From positions 186,001-250,000 of the forward strand of contig NW_013547018.1 in assembly GCF_000711695.1 (NCBI RefSeq): DNA of 64,000 bases. The letters run 5' to 3'. Positions 11,026-22,492 of the stretch are shown in pieces (within the stretch, counting starts at the first letter, position 1; each line of letters begins with the position of its first letter). The stretch comes from Tilletiaria anomala UBC 951. Its lineage: Eukaryota; Basidiomycota; Exobasidiomycetes; Georgefischeriales; Tilletiariaceae. Under the pieces are notes generated by a model. It was given only the letters and a program-made list of their open reading frames with translations, was not told the DNA's origin and did not search any database. The position numbers were made by a program, and so were the translations under genes.

Positions 11026-12988
11026 CTACTTGACGCGTTCGACAATGTCCTCATTGAGCTTGATGAGTGCATCGCGCGCTTCGGTCTGCGGCAGGATGAG
11101 CAGGGCATCGGACGCCTTCTTTGCATGCGCGCGGGCGAGATCGGCGGTGCGCAGCAGGCCGTTGGACTTGGCGACGATTGCGAGTGCCTTGGCAGAAAAG
11201 CCCATCCAAGGGAGACAGTGAGCACGCAGAACAGTCTGTGCAGCAGATCACGCGACGAAAGTGTGGAAGGCCGCGACTCACCTTTTCTACATCGTCCGTT
11301 TCGGCAAATTTGCGCGCGACCATCTCTCCGAGCCCGCTGTCGGGGAACTGCTCCCACGCATACAGCACTGGTGCAGTGGCCAGCCCGAGACGCAGGTCGG
11401 CGCCGCCGCTGGGCTTGCCGAAGGTGGCACTGGTGGCGCGGAAGTCAAGCAGGTCGTCGACGAGCTGGAAGGCGATACCGACGTTGCGCCCGTACGCGTA
11501 CGCCGCGTCGCGGATCTCCCGTGCGCGCTGCTGCGCGGCGGGCGGCAGGGACGCGCACGCTTCCGAGCCATTGCCGCCCAGGATCGCGGCAGCGCGCGCC
11601 GCTTTGCCGATGAGCGAGGCGGTCTTGAGGTACGTCTTCTGCAGATAGTGCTCGAATACTTCTGGCGTCGGCCCGCGTGATGCCTCTGACGGCCCTGGCG
11701 TCGCGGAGATGGCGCCCTCCCAGAACGTGCTGAATGCGCTCTTGCGCGGTTTGGCCGCTCCCTCCTGTTGCTGCAGCGCCTGTGCGCGCAGCTGCATCAC
11801 CTCGCCCTCGACCAGGTTGGCAATGACGGTCGCGACGAGCTCCACGACCTCGTTGTTGCGCAGGCGCGCGAGCGCGACGGAGGCCCTGCCGAGCAGGAAA
11901 TCGCCGCCGAGGATAGAGAGCTTGTTTCCGAACGCAGCGGGCGCGCTCAGCGCGCCGCGGCGCAGGGACGAATCATCGATGACGTCGTCGTGCAAGAGCG
12001 ACGCTACATGGATCATCTCGGTGATCTCGGCGAGGCGCCGCTGTGTCGGCAGGATCAGTTGGCCACCGATGGACGGGATGCACGCGAGGGCCGACGCGCC
12101 TTGCTGAAGGAGGCTAGGCGCGGGTGCATGTGCATGTGTGTGTGTGTGCGATGCGGACGAGGGAGACTCAATCCCTTCTACATCTGGATTAAAGTCGTTC
12201 AGCACTTCACGTGGGCTCAGAGGCTCGTCGACGTCCAGTCCTCCTGATGCTGCCGTTACCGCTCCTGCACCATGCTGTCCGCCGATGCGATGCCCAGGGT
12301 CGATATACCCGGCGCCCTGGACAAGCTGGTCCCAGAGCGGTGAGAGCCCGTTGGTCGCACGCGCCATCAGCAGCACGATCAGCGGCCGGACATGTTTGCC
12401 CTCTGCCTGGAAGTAGTACTTTGCAATCGTGTCAAGCGAGGGGTGGCCTGAGCCGAGGAGCGAAGAGACGTTCTTGCGCAGAGAGGAGAGCTCTGCGCCG
12501 ACGATTTCTAGTGGATCGCGGATAATGGCGGTGGACGAAGTGCTCCTCTCAGGACAACTGCTTCTGCTTGGCTGTGGCGATGATGACGACGTTGCTGTTG
12601 GATCTGCCGCTCGCGCTTTGCCTGCTGCCTTGAGTGATGCAGAATGCGAAGGAATGGACGCGGCGCCTTCATCCGTCGTCGGCAATATCGTATTGAGGGC
12701 AGCACCCGGCACTGCTGGTGGCGCAGAGGCGGATCGCACGGCGTGTATCCCGGCCTCGGCAACGAGGTTCTTCGCGTGGCTGAGCGCTTGTGCCCAGGCG
12801 CTCTGTTTCCTTCGGAACGTGATAATGTGCGCCGACGAGCACGCGGCTTTCGAGCATTCCCCCGCTGCAGAGCCGCTGGACGTCGATGCGACGAGGGAAC
12901 GTCGCGAGCTCGGTCCAAGGATGGCGGCGGCGGATGGGGAAGACCGCGATGCAGCGGCGGCGTGCCGCAGCGCGTGTGTGCAGCTCAT
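11026..12988 (-). CDS. COQ1: Polyprenyl diphosphate synthase, Coq1 type (ubiquinone side chain)
   Basis: Trans-polyprenyl diphosphate synthase making the isoprenoid tail of ubiquinone in mitochondria. Exons are 12988..11282 and 11187..11026, joined by a GTGAGT...AAG intron, 622 aa. I chose the ATG at 12988 (A at -3) because it opens an Ala/Ser/Arg-rich presequence (MSCTHALRHAAAASRSS). The frame stays open to 13258, which is the alternative start. Catalytic features: EGKHVRPLIVLLMARA, first Asp-rich motif in LLHDDVIDDSSLRRG, GDFLLGRAS, and second Asp-rich motif in FQLVDDLLDF. The C-terminal exon supplies KSNGLLRTADLARAHAKKA and ends IVERVK. An insertion of about 90 residues between VRPL and the first Asp-rich motif includes His/Thr/Ala repeats (HTHTHAHAPAP) encoded by a (TG)n-type stretch near 12127. 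Chain length (hexa- to decaprenyl) cannot be read from sequence. Confidence 0.92.
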
Positions 12989-13508
12989 GCTGAACAAGAG
13001 ACGGAAGGGCTTTGCGTCTGCCGAAGGGAGCTGCGCGAGTAGTTGGTTATGGGGCCATGGTGCAGCGCCGTCGTGTGCAGTCTTTTCACCACACAGCGTA
13101 TCCTGGTTCCAGCCAGATGGAACAGGAGATAATTCTGCCTGCGACAGTCTTCTTATGCGCATCTCGTCGGCGTCTTTCTTTTCTCTCTCCCACTTTGTCA
13201 GCCGTCGAGTGGTTTCCCGGAAGCACCCATAAGGGAGAGGAGGAGAAGATGCCGACATTACGTAAGGAGCTCAACTGAAAGAAGAAGAGGCCGACTCAGA
13301 GGAGTCGGTTGGGTTTTTGAATGCCGATATCCCCCTTTCGTTCCCCCCCCCCTGTGGAGACGTATGAGTGCTTCTGCTTCTTGACAACTCACCCTATATA
13401 CACGTGCATCGAGCATTTCGGACTCGATTCCTTCTCCCGCAGCCCATCTCGTCGACTTGGCTTGCAAGTTGCCTGTCTTTTGACCGCCGCCCGTCGAGGA
13501 ACAGGACA
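12989..13508. promoter_or_regulatory. Divergent promoter region, COQ1 / CBM48 protein
   Basis: Region of 520 bases between the chosen starts. The COQ1 frame stays open to 13258, so part of this may be leader or N-terminal coding DNA. A near-perfect inverted repeat at about 13287-13311, GCCGACTCAGAGGAGTCGGTTGGG, could fold as a hairpin. A cytosine run follows at 13343-13352. No other gene is visible. Confidence 0.4.
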
Positions 13509-15394
13509 ATGGCAAGCATGGCGCAGCACACCACCGCCGCCACCGAGTTTATCTGGCCGCACGACGCCGACACCGTGCAGGTCACCGGCGACTGGGACAA
13601 CTGGTCCTCGCGGCACGACCTGACGCATCGCCCGGGAGCAGGGTGGCACACGACCATCAACCTTCCAGCGTCGACCAAGGTGCACTTCAAGTATGTCATT
13701 AATGGCGACCAATGGCTCACGCGCAACGACCACCCCACCGAGTCGGATGCAAGCGGCAATGTCAACAACTGGCTTGAGACCAGCAAAGCAGTCGTAGCCC
13801 TTACTCCCACTCCACCTGCAACATCAGTTACTGCTGAATCCACAGTGGACCAGTCGCAGCCTCGCCATGAAGAAATCGCCAAGTTCGCGCTGACCGATGA
13901 ACCCGCCGACGAAGGCAAGCGCAGCATCGTGGCCGCTGCGACCCACGGCCTGCAGGCGTCCAGCCAGGTTGATCCGGCGCAAGCCACCAGCGGCCAAGAG
14001 GGCAAGAAGGATGTCCAGGACAAGTTGAGGCAAGATGCTGGCGCGTCGCAGTCCACTGGTGAGTTGACGTAACTGCACGCATGTGATCAGGGAATGTAAG
14101 CTAACATCTGTTCGCCATAAACCCAGCCGGAGGCATCATCACCAGCATGACGACTGCAGTAGACGCCGCGTTGGCCTCTGCCACCACTTCCGCCCCGGCC
14201 ACTGCTGTTGCTGACATTGTTACCGACGCCGCTGTGACCAATGCTTCGGGCGCCTCCTCGCAGCCTGAGAGTGCAGCCCCTCATAAGGACGCTATGCCAC
14301 TTACGGGCAACGCAGCCGCCTTGGAGCGAAAAGAGCCCTTCTCTTCCGACATCACTTCCGTCGGGCTGACACGCAGCAACAGCAAGGCGTCTGTGTTGGC
14401 TAAAATCGATACCAACAAGGGCGGCGCGCTCTTCCAGAGGGCCATGGCTGACGTGGCGATGCAGAAGGATCCATCGCCCGCTGATGCGGGCAAGACTTTC
14501 GTCGCGGGTGCTGCGGCGAAAGAAAGCCAGTCGCCCAGCACGGTTGCACCGACGCAGCCGACGAGCCAGGGGGACAAGAGCATGGTTGCGGCCACGGGTG
14601 GTGCTGGTGGAGGAGCAGCAGCTCCGGGAGCGCATGCAGGAAGGGTGGGCGGTCCCAAGAGGGCAGCAAGCATTCGGAGCAACAGGAGCACAAGTAGCCA
14701 AAAAGGCAAGGCTGGTACTGTAGCAACGACCAATGGCGGCGCTTCCTCTCAACAACAGCAGCAGCAAGCGGCAAAAGTGCAACCGCATGCGCAGGCGCCG
14801 CCACCCCGCAACGCATCGCGGCCGCAGCAGCTTGTATCTGCCGGAAATGCGCCAGCGGTGCAGGTAAGAAAGAGCAGCGACAGCAGCCGCGTGCGGCGAA
14901 GCCATGAGCGCACCAACTCTGCTGCTGTTGCCAGCGCTGCGAACGCACGTGCTGGCGCGGGTGTTGCTGCGGGTGTTGGTGGTGCTGGTGCGCAGGCCCA
15001 GCGGACGAACAGCATCAGCAAGAAGCGGAACAGCAACGCCAGCGGCGCCGCGGCCACGCTAGGGCGCAGCGCCGGCGCTTCCACGAGCAGCTACGGCAGC
15101 GGTCACGAGGAATCGTCGGCGAGGAGTAGCACGGTGGGTGTGCAGGCCGGCAAGCGCGCTAGCCGCTTCGGCACGCCCAACAGCTCCACTTCTTCTCCTT
15201 CTGCGAAGAGCTCTGCCGCAACAGCAGAGTTCGGCGCATTGGCGACGCAGGCGCCGAGCACGCCGCCGCGCGGGCGCAAGCAGAGCCTTTTCAGCAAGAT
15301 TAAGGACGCCATCTCGCCCAAGACGACGCCCGAGAAGGCTGCGGTGGGTAGGGCCAGCAACCCGCCGACGCCGAGCAGGAACGGCCGGGCTTGA
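13509..15394 (+). CDS. CBM48 (AMPK glycogen-binding) domain protein, Crp1/Mdg1-like
   Basis: Exons 13509..14058 and 14127..15394 (GTGAGT...CAG intron, phase 1) give 605 aa. Residues 10-95 form an AMPK-type carbohydrate-binding module: FIWPHDADTVQVTGDWDNW, then KVHFKYVINGDQWLTRND and a closing NVNNWLE. This is the same arrangement as the N-terminal module of yeast Crp1 and Mdg1. The remaining 500 residues are low-complexity Ala/Ser/Thr/Gln with basic clusters (KRAASIRSNRSTSSQKGK), and a C-terminal motif KQSLFSKIKDAISPKTTPEKA also looks conserved. No catalytic domain and no kinase is attached. Yeast Crp1 was named for binding cruciform DNA; whether this protein binds DNA or glycogen-like polymers cannot be told. 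Start ATG 13509 (ACAATGG) directly precedes the module. An upstream in-frame Met at 13368 would add a Leu-rich tail and was rejected. Confidence 0.8.
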
Positions 15395-16834
15395 GCTGTG
15401 CACTGTTCAAAAGGTGGCTGTCGCGCCCACGGCCGCTGGTGCGTGTGTGGAGGGAGAAAGGAACATTTTGTTTATTTGCGGAAAGGTCCCCGCCTTTGCG
15501 CCCACTCGACAGGCACCCTCTGGTACATATATCCGGCGTCGCTTTCGCCGCTGCACGACTTGTGCAGCCCGCCCTCCTCTCCGATCTCCTTACCTCACTT
15601 CTCGTCGACTCGGCCGTTTTTGCATGTCGAAGGCAGCACGCTCTCTGCTTTGGTTTACCTGCTCGCAACGCCCGCATCTGCTGGGACTGGGGCACTTGCT
15701 TCGTAAATTGGGGATAAGAGGGGAAAGATGTTGCACGGCGTGCGTGCGTGTTTACTTGGCTCGCCTAATTCCACAAATGGACGTGTCATGTATCGTCGCG
15801 TTCGCATGTCAGCGTCACCTCTATGCGTTCTGGATGCGCGCGTGCAAGCAAGCGAGCCCTGTTTGTACGCATTTCGCCATCCTGGTCACCCAGCTGCGGC
15901 CGAGTGTGGACTGGCTGGCTGCCAGATGAGCCACAAATGTACAGGTAGACCATGCGTCGACGCACGCGGCGGCGCACTGAGCAAGGGGTCCTTGACAGGA
16001 CCGAGATGGACGGGCATAGTACGGCATGGCGTGGGGGCACGTCGAGCAAGCAACGTACCGTGTGGCGATTCGACGTTTTGTGTACGAGCGTCTCTGCCTT
16101 GTGCATCATCTATCAGCCATGCATGCAACGAAGGCACGTCGCGGTCGGCGGTCGCTGCCGCTAAGCACACCTCTCGGCGCTCGTAAACGCATCTCCAAGC
16201 TGTCAACCGTGTGTATGCTCCACTTGTGCTGGCAGTCCGTCCTCACCGCTGTCATAGTCCCCGTCTGTCTTTCTGGGTTGAGCATATGCCCAAGGCATTT
16301 GGAGCGCTTTTGGACATGTTGGTGACGAGACCTTCCTATGCAGGTTTGTTGCTGGCTTGCCTCGCAACAGCAGCGTGGAGTAGAGAGCGTCGGCGGGGAT
16401 GCCGAGTGCAGGCTGGGTTGCCCCTGTCTCACCAAGCCGAGGCTGAACGGACTTTGCAATGAGACGGCGGCACAGTCAAAGGTATGCAGAGGCTGTCTCA
16501 CACATTGTGCGAATGCCCCAGCGGGCTGACCCGCCATCTCGAGGCATGTGTCGCACTCTCAGCATCCCCATATGGATGGATGTTCACCGCCCGCAACTAT
16601 CCACCGATCTATCCAACCATTTACTCCGCCGCCGACGCCAGTGCACTACACACACACCAGGTATTGCTGCTGAGCAGATCCATCGAGCACCGTTGCTGAC
16701 TGCATCGAGCTGGTCTAGACCCCAGAAAGCCTCGCAGCGGCGAAACAAGAACGGGGTGCGACAGGCGCACAAGCGGAGCGCGCAGCGCGTATTCATTCAT
16801 TCGTTCCATCTGTCCCTCTGTCATTGACAAAACC
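15395..16834. other. Intergenic, 1.4 kb, no gene recognised
   Basis: Lies between the CBM48 gene and the GH17 gene, both on the plus strand. It should hold the 3' UTR of the first and the promoter of the second. Several frames of 70-260 codons cross it on both strands. They overlap one another, have Cys/Arg/His-rich shadow-like composition and no recognisable motif. No tRNA box pair was found. A short ATTCATTCATTCGTTC repeat lies just upstream of the GH17 start. Confidence 0.5.
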
Positions 16835-19423
16835 ATGTCGCGCCTATCGGCATCTCACGACCTCACAGCTGCTGCTTCTGCTATGCACAGTGGCAGCATC
16901 CGTCCGTCGATCGACGCCGAGACGACCGATTTCTACGATGGCCCGGAAGGTGGGTGCCGATGCTGTGATGTGCTGAGACCGCCAGTGGCTGTGGTGTCCC
17001 CTCTTCCCCTCTGTGTCAACGAGCAGCCAGTCAGCGTGTTGTTGTTTGCTTTGCTAGCCCTGGCTCGCTAATAAGCAGTCCCGTCGCTCTCGGCTCTCGC
17101 TCTCTCTCCCGCGAAGAGCCCGCATGCCAAGGCGCCAGGGCGCGGCAGCGCTAAAACATAATAAAAAACTAGACAAGCGTGGCGCCTTGGCATTGATGAT
17201 GGAAAGCGGACAGCGCTTTTTGGCTACTGGGCCAGTCAGCGAGTAAACCCCAAACCCCACCCCTTGCCATCTACTTGATCACTGTTACAGACGTGGGCCG
17301 CCTACCATACCGAGCACTCGGGCCATAACCTCGCCATCGTTGGACTGACACTACACATCCTTCTCTCTCACACCACAATCCCTAGGTCTGCCCGCACCGC
17401 ACCGTCTCTCCTCGCGCTACTCGGGATCCCCCTACCCCGAGCCCCGCGCCAGCTTTGACAGGCCATTGCAAGGACCGAGCTCAGGCAACAACACGTACGC
17501 CGACCCGTTCATCGCTAGCAGCAGCAGCAGCAACATCAACAACATTGGCGCGTCTGCGTCTTCCATTCCTCTTCATCGCTTGAGCGCAGACCAGCGATCA
17601 CCATCAGCAGCAGCGTTGGAGAGTGCACCGTCCGACCCTTTCCTCAGCGGTCAGAGCCCGCATTCTAGCTTTGACCAGCTACGGCGCAGCAGCATGGGCT
17701 ACTATCCACAGAACGACCCCGCGGGCCTCTACCCGCCGAGTCCGTCCGGCCACCACTACGCCAATGGCGCCGGCACGTCCTCGCCCGCTCCGGGATCGCT
17801 CTACAACTACGGCTACGGCCAGCATGCCCTGCCGTACGGGGGCAGCCCACTGGCAACCCCAACGGCCCCCGGCTCCAGCGTGGAGGACTTTTCGTACCGC
17901 AACGAGGCCGACACGTGGGGCGTACCGCAGTCTTCGTCATCCGGCTCGCTCGCGCGAGAACGCTACCTCGCGCGCAAGGAGGCACAGGCGGCCGCTGCCA
18001 GCGAGAAAGCCGGTTTATTCGGTGGCGGCGCCAAGGAGGGCGACGACTACGGCGATCACAGTTACAGCTACGGTGCCCTTGGCGGGAAACGGGGCGGCGG
18101 TTCCAGGCGCAAGTGGTGGCTTATCGGCGGCGGCGTCGTTCTGCTCGCTATCGTCGGCGTCGTCATCGGCATTGTCGTGTCGCGCAAGATCAGCAACAGT
18201 GCAAGCTCCAACGCCGGCGTCGAAGGTGTCGTCAAGCAAGCCGGCAGCGACCCGTCCAATTTTGAAAAGGACAGTCGGCTGCACAACTCATTCTTTGGCA
18301 TGTGCTACACGCCACTCAACTCGCAATATCCCGCCTGCGGCGACACGCTCGACGCGGTCATCGAGGACGTGCAGCTGCTGAGCCAACTGACGACGCGCTT
18401 GCGGCTGTACGGCGCCGACTGCAACGTGACGGCGCTGACGCTCGAGGCGATCCAGCGCACCAAGACCAACCTGACCATCTTCCCCGCCATCTGGATCAAC
18501 GGCGACGACACGATCTACTCGCGTGGCGCCGACGCGATCATCAGTGCGCTGCAGACCTACGGCACGGACCACGTTGCGGGAATCTCGGTCGGCAACGAGT
18601 ACATGCTCAACGGCGGCAACCTCACCTATCTCGGCGCCAAGATCGCAGACATGCGCTCGCGCATCGCCGCCCTGGGCCTAGGAAAGCCCATCCCCGTTGG
18701 CACGGCCGACGCTGGCAGCAAGATCACCGAGGCACTCGCGGCGACATGCGACTACGTCATGTCCAATGTCCATCCCTGGTTCGGTGGCGTCCCCGTCGAC
18801 CAAGCTGCCGGTGCGTCCCGTTCTATAACGTCCCTAAGCCTCCTCACGATCACGCTGTGACGTGCTGTGCTGACGCCGCTGCACCCCTTCCCCTCCTGCC
18901 ATTTCCCTTTGAATGTGTGCTCTACCCAAAAAGGCTGGACATGGGACTACTTTAACACGAACACACCGGCCGTAGCGCTGAGCACGCCGAACAAGCCGGC
19001 CGTGTACATTGCCGAGACCGGCTGGCCGACCGGCGCGAACGCGACGGCGTTCGAGACGTTCCAGGGCGCCATTGCTGGCGTCGACGAGCTCAACACTTTC
19101 CTCTCCACCTTTGTTTGCCAGGCCAATGCCAATGGAACCACCGCGTGAGTTGGCCTCGGGCGATCCGCAAGTGGCATAGTTCTGCACGCGTCTTCTTGTT
19201 TGGCTCTTGTCGCGAGGTATGGTGTGCGGAACCCGCGCTGACGTCTGTCTCTCTCTCCTTCTCTCTGTACCCTTCGGCGCACAGCGACACTTTCTGGTTC
19301 GAAGCATTTGACGAGCCGTGGAAGGACCCGTTGTACGGCGGCGTCGAGGCGCACTGGGGCCTGTTCAACTCGAACAAAACGCTCAAGAGCGGCGTCGTCA
19401 TTCCTAACTGCGCGCACTCCTGA
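16835..19423 (+). CDS. GH17 beta-1,3-glucanase, type II membrane protein
   Basis: Cell-wall beta-1,3-glucan hydrolase or transglycosidase of glycoside hydrolase family 17. Exons 16835..16949, 17386..18810, 18934..19144 and 19285..19423, 629 aa. Residues 1-230 are a Ser/Gly/Pro/Tyr-rich cytosolic part. One transmembrane helix (LIGGGVVLLAIVGVVIGIVV) follows a basic RRKWW stop. The catalytic domain is therefore outside the membrane: HNSFFGMCYTPLNSQYPACG at its start, TTRLRLYGADC, and the acid/base Glu in SVGNEYML. The nucleophile Glu is in AETGWPTGANAT after an intron, and FWFEAFDEPWKD ends the barrel. N-glycosylation sites (NVT, NLT) lie in this part. The first intron is 436 nt, much longer than the other introns of the gene (123 and 140 nt). 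Layout and motifs match basidiomycete membrane-bound GH17 proteins. Confidence 0.93.
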
Positions 19424-20006
19424 GCGCCCATAGCCACCCCTTTCCATCTTTCGCTGTACGAGGAAGTAGCTCTGCGTTTGCACCTCCCCACTCCCCTTTC
19501 GTACTTTGCTGCTCAATCGATGGTCACTTTCCACACGGCCGGCTTGCGGCGCTTTCTCGTCTGCTCCACCTCAGTCGGGAACGTCTGGGCCACCGCTGGC
19601 TACACCTGGACGGCGCGGCCCAACTACTCGACTTCCCCGACGATAGCCAGCTAGTCCGCATGCCTCGCAAACGTTCCACACCCCTTTCCTCCTGGTGAGG
19701 GCATCACGGCAGGGTGGGACACGGACACTCACAACCATCGACACTACTCTTTTCGCGCCCTTGCGCTACTCCGCCGCGATATCGCCCTTTGAAATATCAC
19801 TCCGCCTTCTGTGCACGGACATTGTACGCTTTAATGCATGTACTGTAGTAATGATCACGTCTGGCAATAACTTTTCGTGGGCTCTTTGCCGGTATGGCGT
19901 AAGAAAGCATGGTTTGCAGGCGTCCGTGTAAGATGTCTTCAACAATTGGGCGGTCTATGATATGCTTGCACAGCTCACTGGCATTCACTTGAGATTCTCT
20001 AAATTT
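19424..20006. other. Convergent intergenic region, 583 nt
   Basis: Between the GH17 stop and the stop of the unrecognised minus-strand gene. It should hold both 3' UTRs. It becomes A+T-richer towards 19,800-20,020. No gene or repeat recognised. Confidence 0.4.
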
Positions 20007-21866
20007 CTAGTTTATCCCCGTATCCGCCTCAGCCTCTGCGCCGGCGTCTTGCTCGTCCAGCAGAAAGCCCGAGTGGTCGCCGGCCAGATCAGCGATGGGC
20101 GCCGCGCTCTCATTGCTTGTCGCGCTTTCGGTCGCCGCGTCGCCGCCCGCAAGCGCATAGACCGAGGCCCCTCCTGCGCTTGCGCCCCATTGCGAGGGCA
20201 CAGCTCCGCCACTGCCGTCCTTTACCACGGGGACAACGAAAGTCTCCACTGCAGAGCAGACGCCCCAGTTAGCATCTACGCACGCATCAGCCTCTCGCCC
20301 TATTCCATTTTGTCGCCTGTCTGCTCGGTGAGGCAGTTGCCAATGCCGATCGACACAGGACAGCGCGTACAAATAATGGCTGTACCAAGTCGGGTGCGTG
20401 CGCTCCACCACGCACCCGTGCGTTTGCGTCGCCTGCCTTGCGGCTAGATAGGAGGAGCGTCGGAGCGTGATGACGTGCACGCGCAGCGGCTGTGCTCTTT
20501 CCTGATTGCCAATGGTCTCGCCGTCGCTGCGATCCAGGCTGTTATGCATGGGTCCTGGCCCGCGCAGGGAGCCCAAGCGCAGAGCAGCCGCCTGCCCAGG
20601 CAGGGAGCCAACATGTCCAGCATACTCACTCTCCTCGTGCCCGATCAGCTGCAGCTCGCGGAGACGTGCACAGACGTTCACGAGGACTTGCAACACGGTG
20701 GAGCGGCCCGCAGCGTCACGCAGGAGCAGATGTCCATGGCGACGCGAGCGCTTCACCTCGGCTTCTATTTCGGCTTGCTCAATAGTGCTCCCGGAGAAAT
20801 GCTGTTGGGTCCATGATGGCTGATCTGCCGTCGCATCCACAGGAAAGAAGCGAGGGAGAATTATCGCCAGATGTGTGAGTGCCGGCAAGTCTCCGAGCGA
20901 GTGTGCTGTGCGCGTCGTGAACCGCATGCGGGGGCCATGGAGTTGCAGGTGGGTCAACCTGGACCAGGCGCTTGGCAGCGACTGGAACGGAGCGGGAGGC
21001 CTGACACTGGCCATCTCCCACAGGCCTTCAAAGGCATCACCGTTGCCCCAGAGACTAAGCATGCACACAAGCTCTTTCAGATTTGCTCGGAGCTGCACGA
21101 GTACCCTCTGTCTAGTTTGGTGGGCTGGCGCAGTGCCCTTGACCTCACAGAGAACGCTCGGTGGACCCTGAAGTACCAGGGTCTCGAGCGCGGCACCGCG
21201 CGCATCGTCGGCGGCAAAAAGGAGATGTAGCGGTAGGGTGTCTTCATGGAGGAGAGAGCGCTCAAACGCCCTCGTCGCACCGACATTGTCGTACAAACTG
21301 GTTTTGGAGGCTTGCGCTCGAACCGAGACGCAGAATGGCGAGCGGTTCTGCAGCAGGCGCAATGTGCGTACGCACGTGCGAGCCAAGTGGAGTGACTCGC
21401 CGCTGCCGCCCCTTCTTTCGTATGGTCCAAAGCCGTTGGGAGACGCGGCCCTTGCGCTGTAACGCGTGAGGAACCGCGTGAAAGAGCGCATTTGAGACAT
21501 ACCGCTGAGTGTCAGTTCAGAAAGCAGAGCGGATAGGACCTCTGTGCGCGCAGAACGTTCGACTAATGCAACGTCCAAGATAATATCCGACCGCGAGCCG
21601 CTTGTCGCGGTGCTACCTTGCGTATGGTTCTCGTCGGTATGGTCCTCCGTGGTGCGCAAGAGCATCGCAACAGTCATTCCGTAGATGTGACGACGCAGTT
21701 CGATTGGAAGACGCGGTTTTACGGTCAAGCCGAGCGAGTGAGTCCGGGTCCGGGTGCGCACGCGAGCGGGATGAGGGAGAGGAGACAGACCGTGACCGTG
21801 ACCGTGGCCACCGCCGATCACCTTCGATCGAAAGCGGAATGAATGCACTCCGACGGTCAGCAACAA
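20007..21866 (-). CDS. Unrecognised protein, F-box/LRR-like layout
   Basis: A single open frame of up to 619 codons. I do not recognise the family. Near residues 50-60 it has LPIELRRHIYGMTVAML, which resembles the short helical LP.EL...I. segment opening many fungal F-box and F-box-like proteins. The middle has Leu-spaced segments reminiscent of irregular leucine-rich repeats (WSRLTHLQLHGPRMRF, LGDLPALTHLAIILP, CARLRELQLIGHE). The C-terminus is Ala/Glu/Asp-rich. The start is uncertain: the region before LPIEL is His/Gly- and Arg/Thr-rich (GHGHGHG, RTRTRTH) and may be partly untranslated. Inside the frame, minus-strand TGCTAAC followed 15 bases later by TGCAG near 20,245-20,275 looks like a branch site and acceptor. 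A 3' intron could therefore change the tail. A substrate-recognition role in ubiquitin ligation is only a guess. Confidence 0.6.
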   Translation of the reverse strand: MLLTVGVHSFRFRSKVIGGGHGHGHGLSPLPHPARVRTRTRTHSLGLTVKPRLPIELRRHIYGMTVAMLLRTTEDHTDENHTQGSTATSGSRSDIILDVALVERSARTEVLSALLSELTLSGMSQMRSFTRFLTRYSARAASPNGFGPYERRGGSGESLHLARTCVRTLRLLQNRSPFCVSVRAQASKTSLYDNVGATRAFERSLLHEDTLPLHLLFAADDARGAALETLVLQGPPSVLCEVKGTAPAHQTRQRVLVQLRANLKELVCMLSLWGNGDAFEGLWEMASVRPPAPFQSLPSAWSRLTHLQLHGPRMRFTTRTAHSLGDLPALTHLAIILPRFFPVDATADQPSWTQQHFSGSTIEQAEIEAEVKRSRRHGHLLLRDAAGRSTVLQVLVNVCARLRELQLIGHEESEYAGHVGSLPGQAAALRLGSLRGPGPMHNSLDRSDGETIGNQERAQPLRVHVITLRRSSYLAARQATQTHGCVVERTHPTWYSHYLYALSCVDRHWQLPHRADRRQNGIGREADACVDANWGVCSAVETFVVPVVKDGSGGAVPSQWGASAGGASVYALAGGDAATESATSNESAAPIADLAGDHSGFLLDEQDAGAEAEADTGIN

Positions 21867-22492
21867 GCAAGAGCTTTGATGCTAGCCTTTTAAGGCCCTT
21901 GTTTTGCCAAGAGGCTCACCTCGATATGCTGAACACGACATGACCTGGTAGCACTGCTGGAAAGACCTGGGCGTGACGTCTCGCCTGGCCGATGGGCCAC
22001 TGTGGCGGCGCCGCCCGCGTCGGCGGAGGGTCTAGACGAGTTTGTATTTCCCATCTCTATCGCACGCTGCTGGTATCTGGGCAGCGCCACCCCATGCAGC
22101 TATGGTGTATGCAGCTTGCACGTGGAATGCTCAGTTGCGAACAGATGAGCGTCGCATTCGGAATCGGGACGAGCGAAAGCATTCAAGGTAGCTGTCAAGG
22201 GCGTTGAGGAGGGGACGGTGTGTGTGGGGCGCTCCAAGACCTTTCAACCCAGGGGGTAAAATAGGGTTGCGCCCCTGTGATCACCCTGCTCTCTCTCGCG
22301 AGCACGCGCGTCGCATAGATACAAACGATTGCAGGGGGGAACCGCGTGTCGCATGTAATTTGTAACTTGATTGGAGCATGCTTGCTATCTTTCGCGCCAG
22401 ACGAGCGATTTTCATCAAGCCAAGGCTATTGAATGCTCCTTTTTGTTAAAACAGTAGCTTCATAGAAGTTCTAAGACAAAGGCTCTCAGACC
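21867..22492. promoter_or_regulatory. Divergent intergenic region, 626 nt
   Basis: Between the start of the unrecognised minus-strand gene and the PFKFB gene; holds both promoters. A poly-T/poly-A-containing tract at about 22436-22452 lies just before the PFKFB start. No RNA gene or TATA box is convincing. Confidence 0.4.

Noticed and set aside
15138-15929. 263-codon plus-strand frame over the end of the CBM48 gene and beyond
   Set aside because: Arg/Ala/Pro-rich shadow of the CBM48 coding strand; no motif after it leaves that gene.
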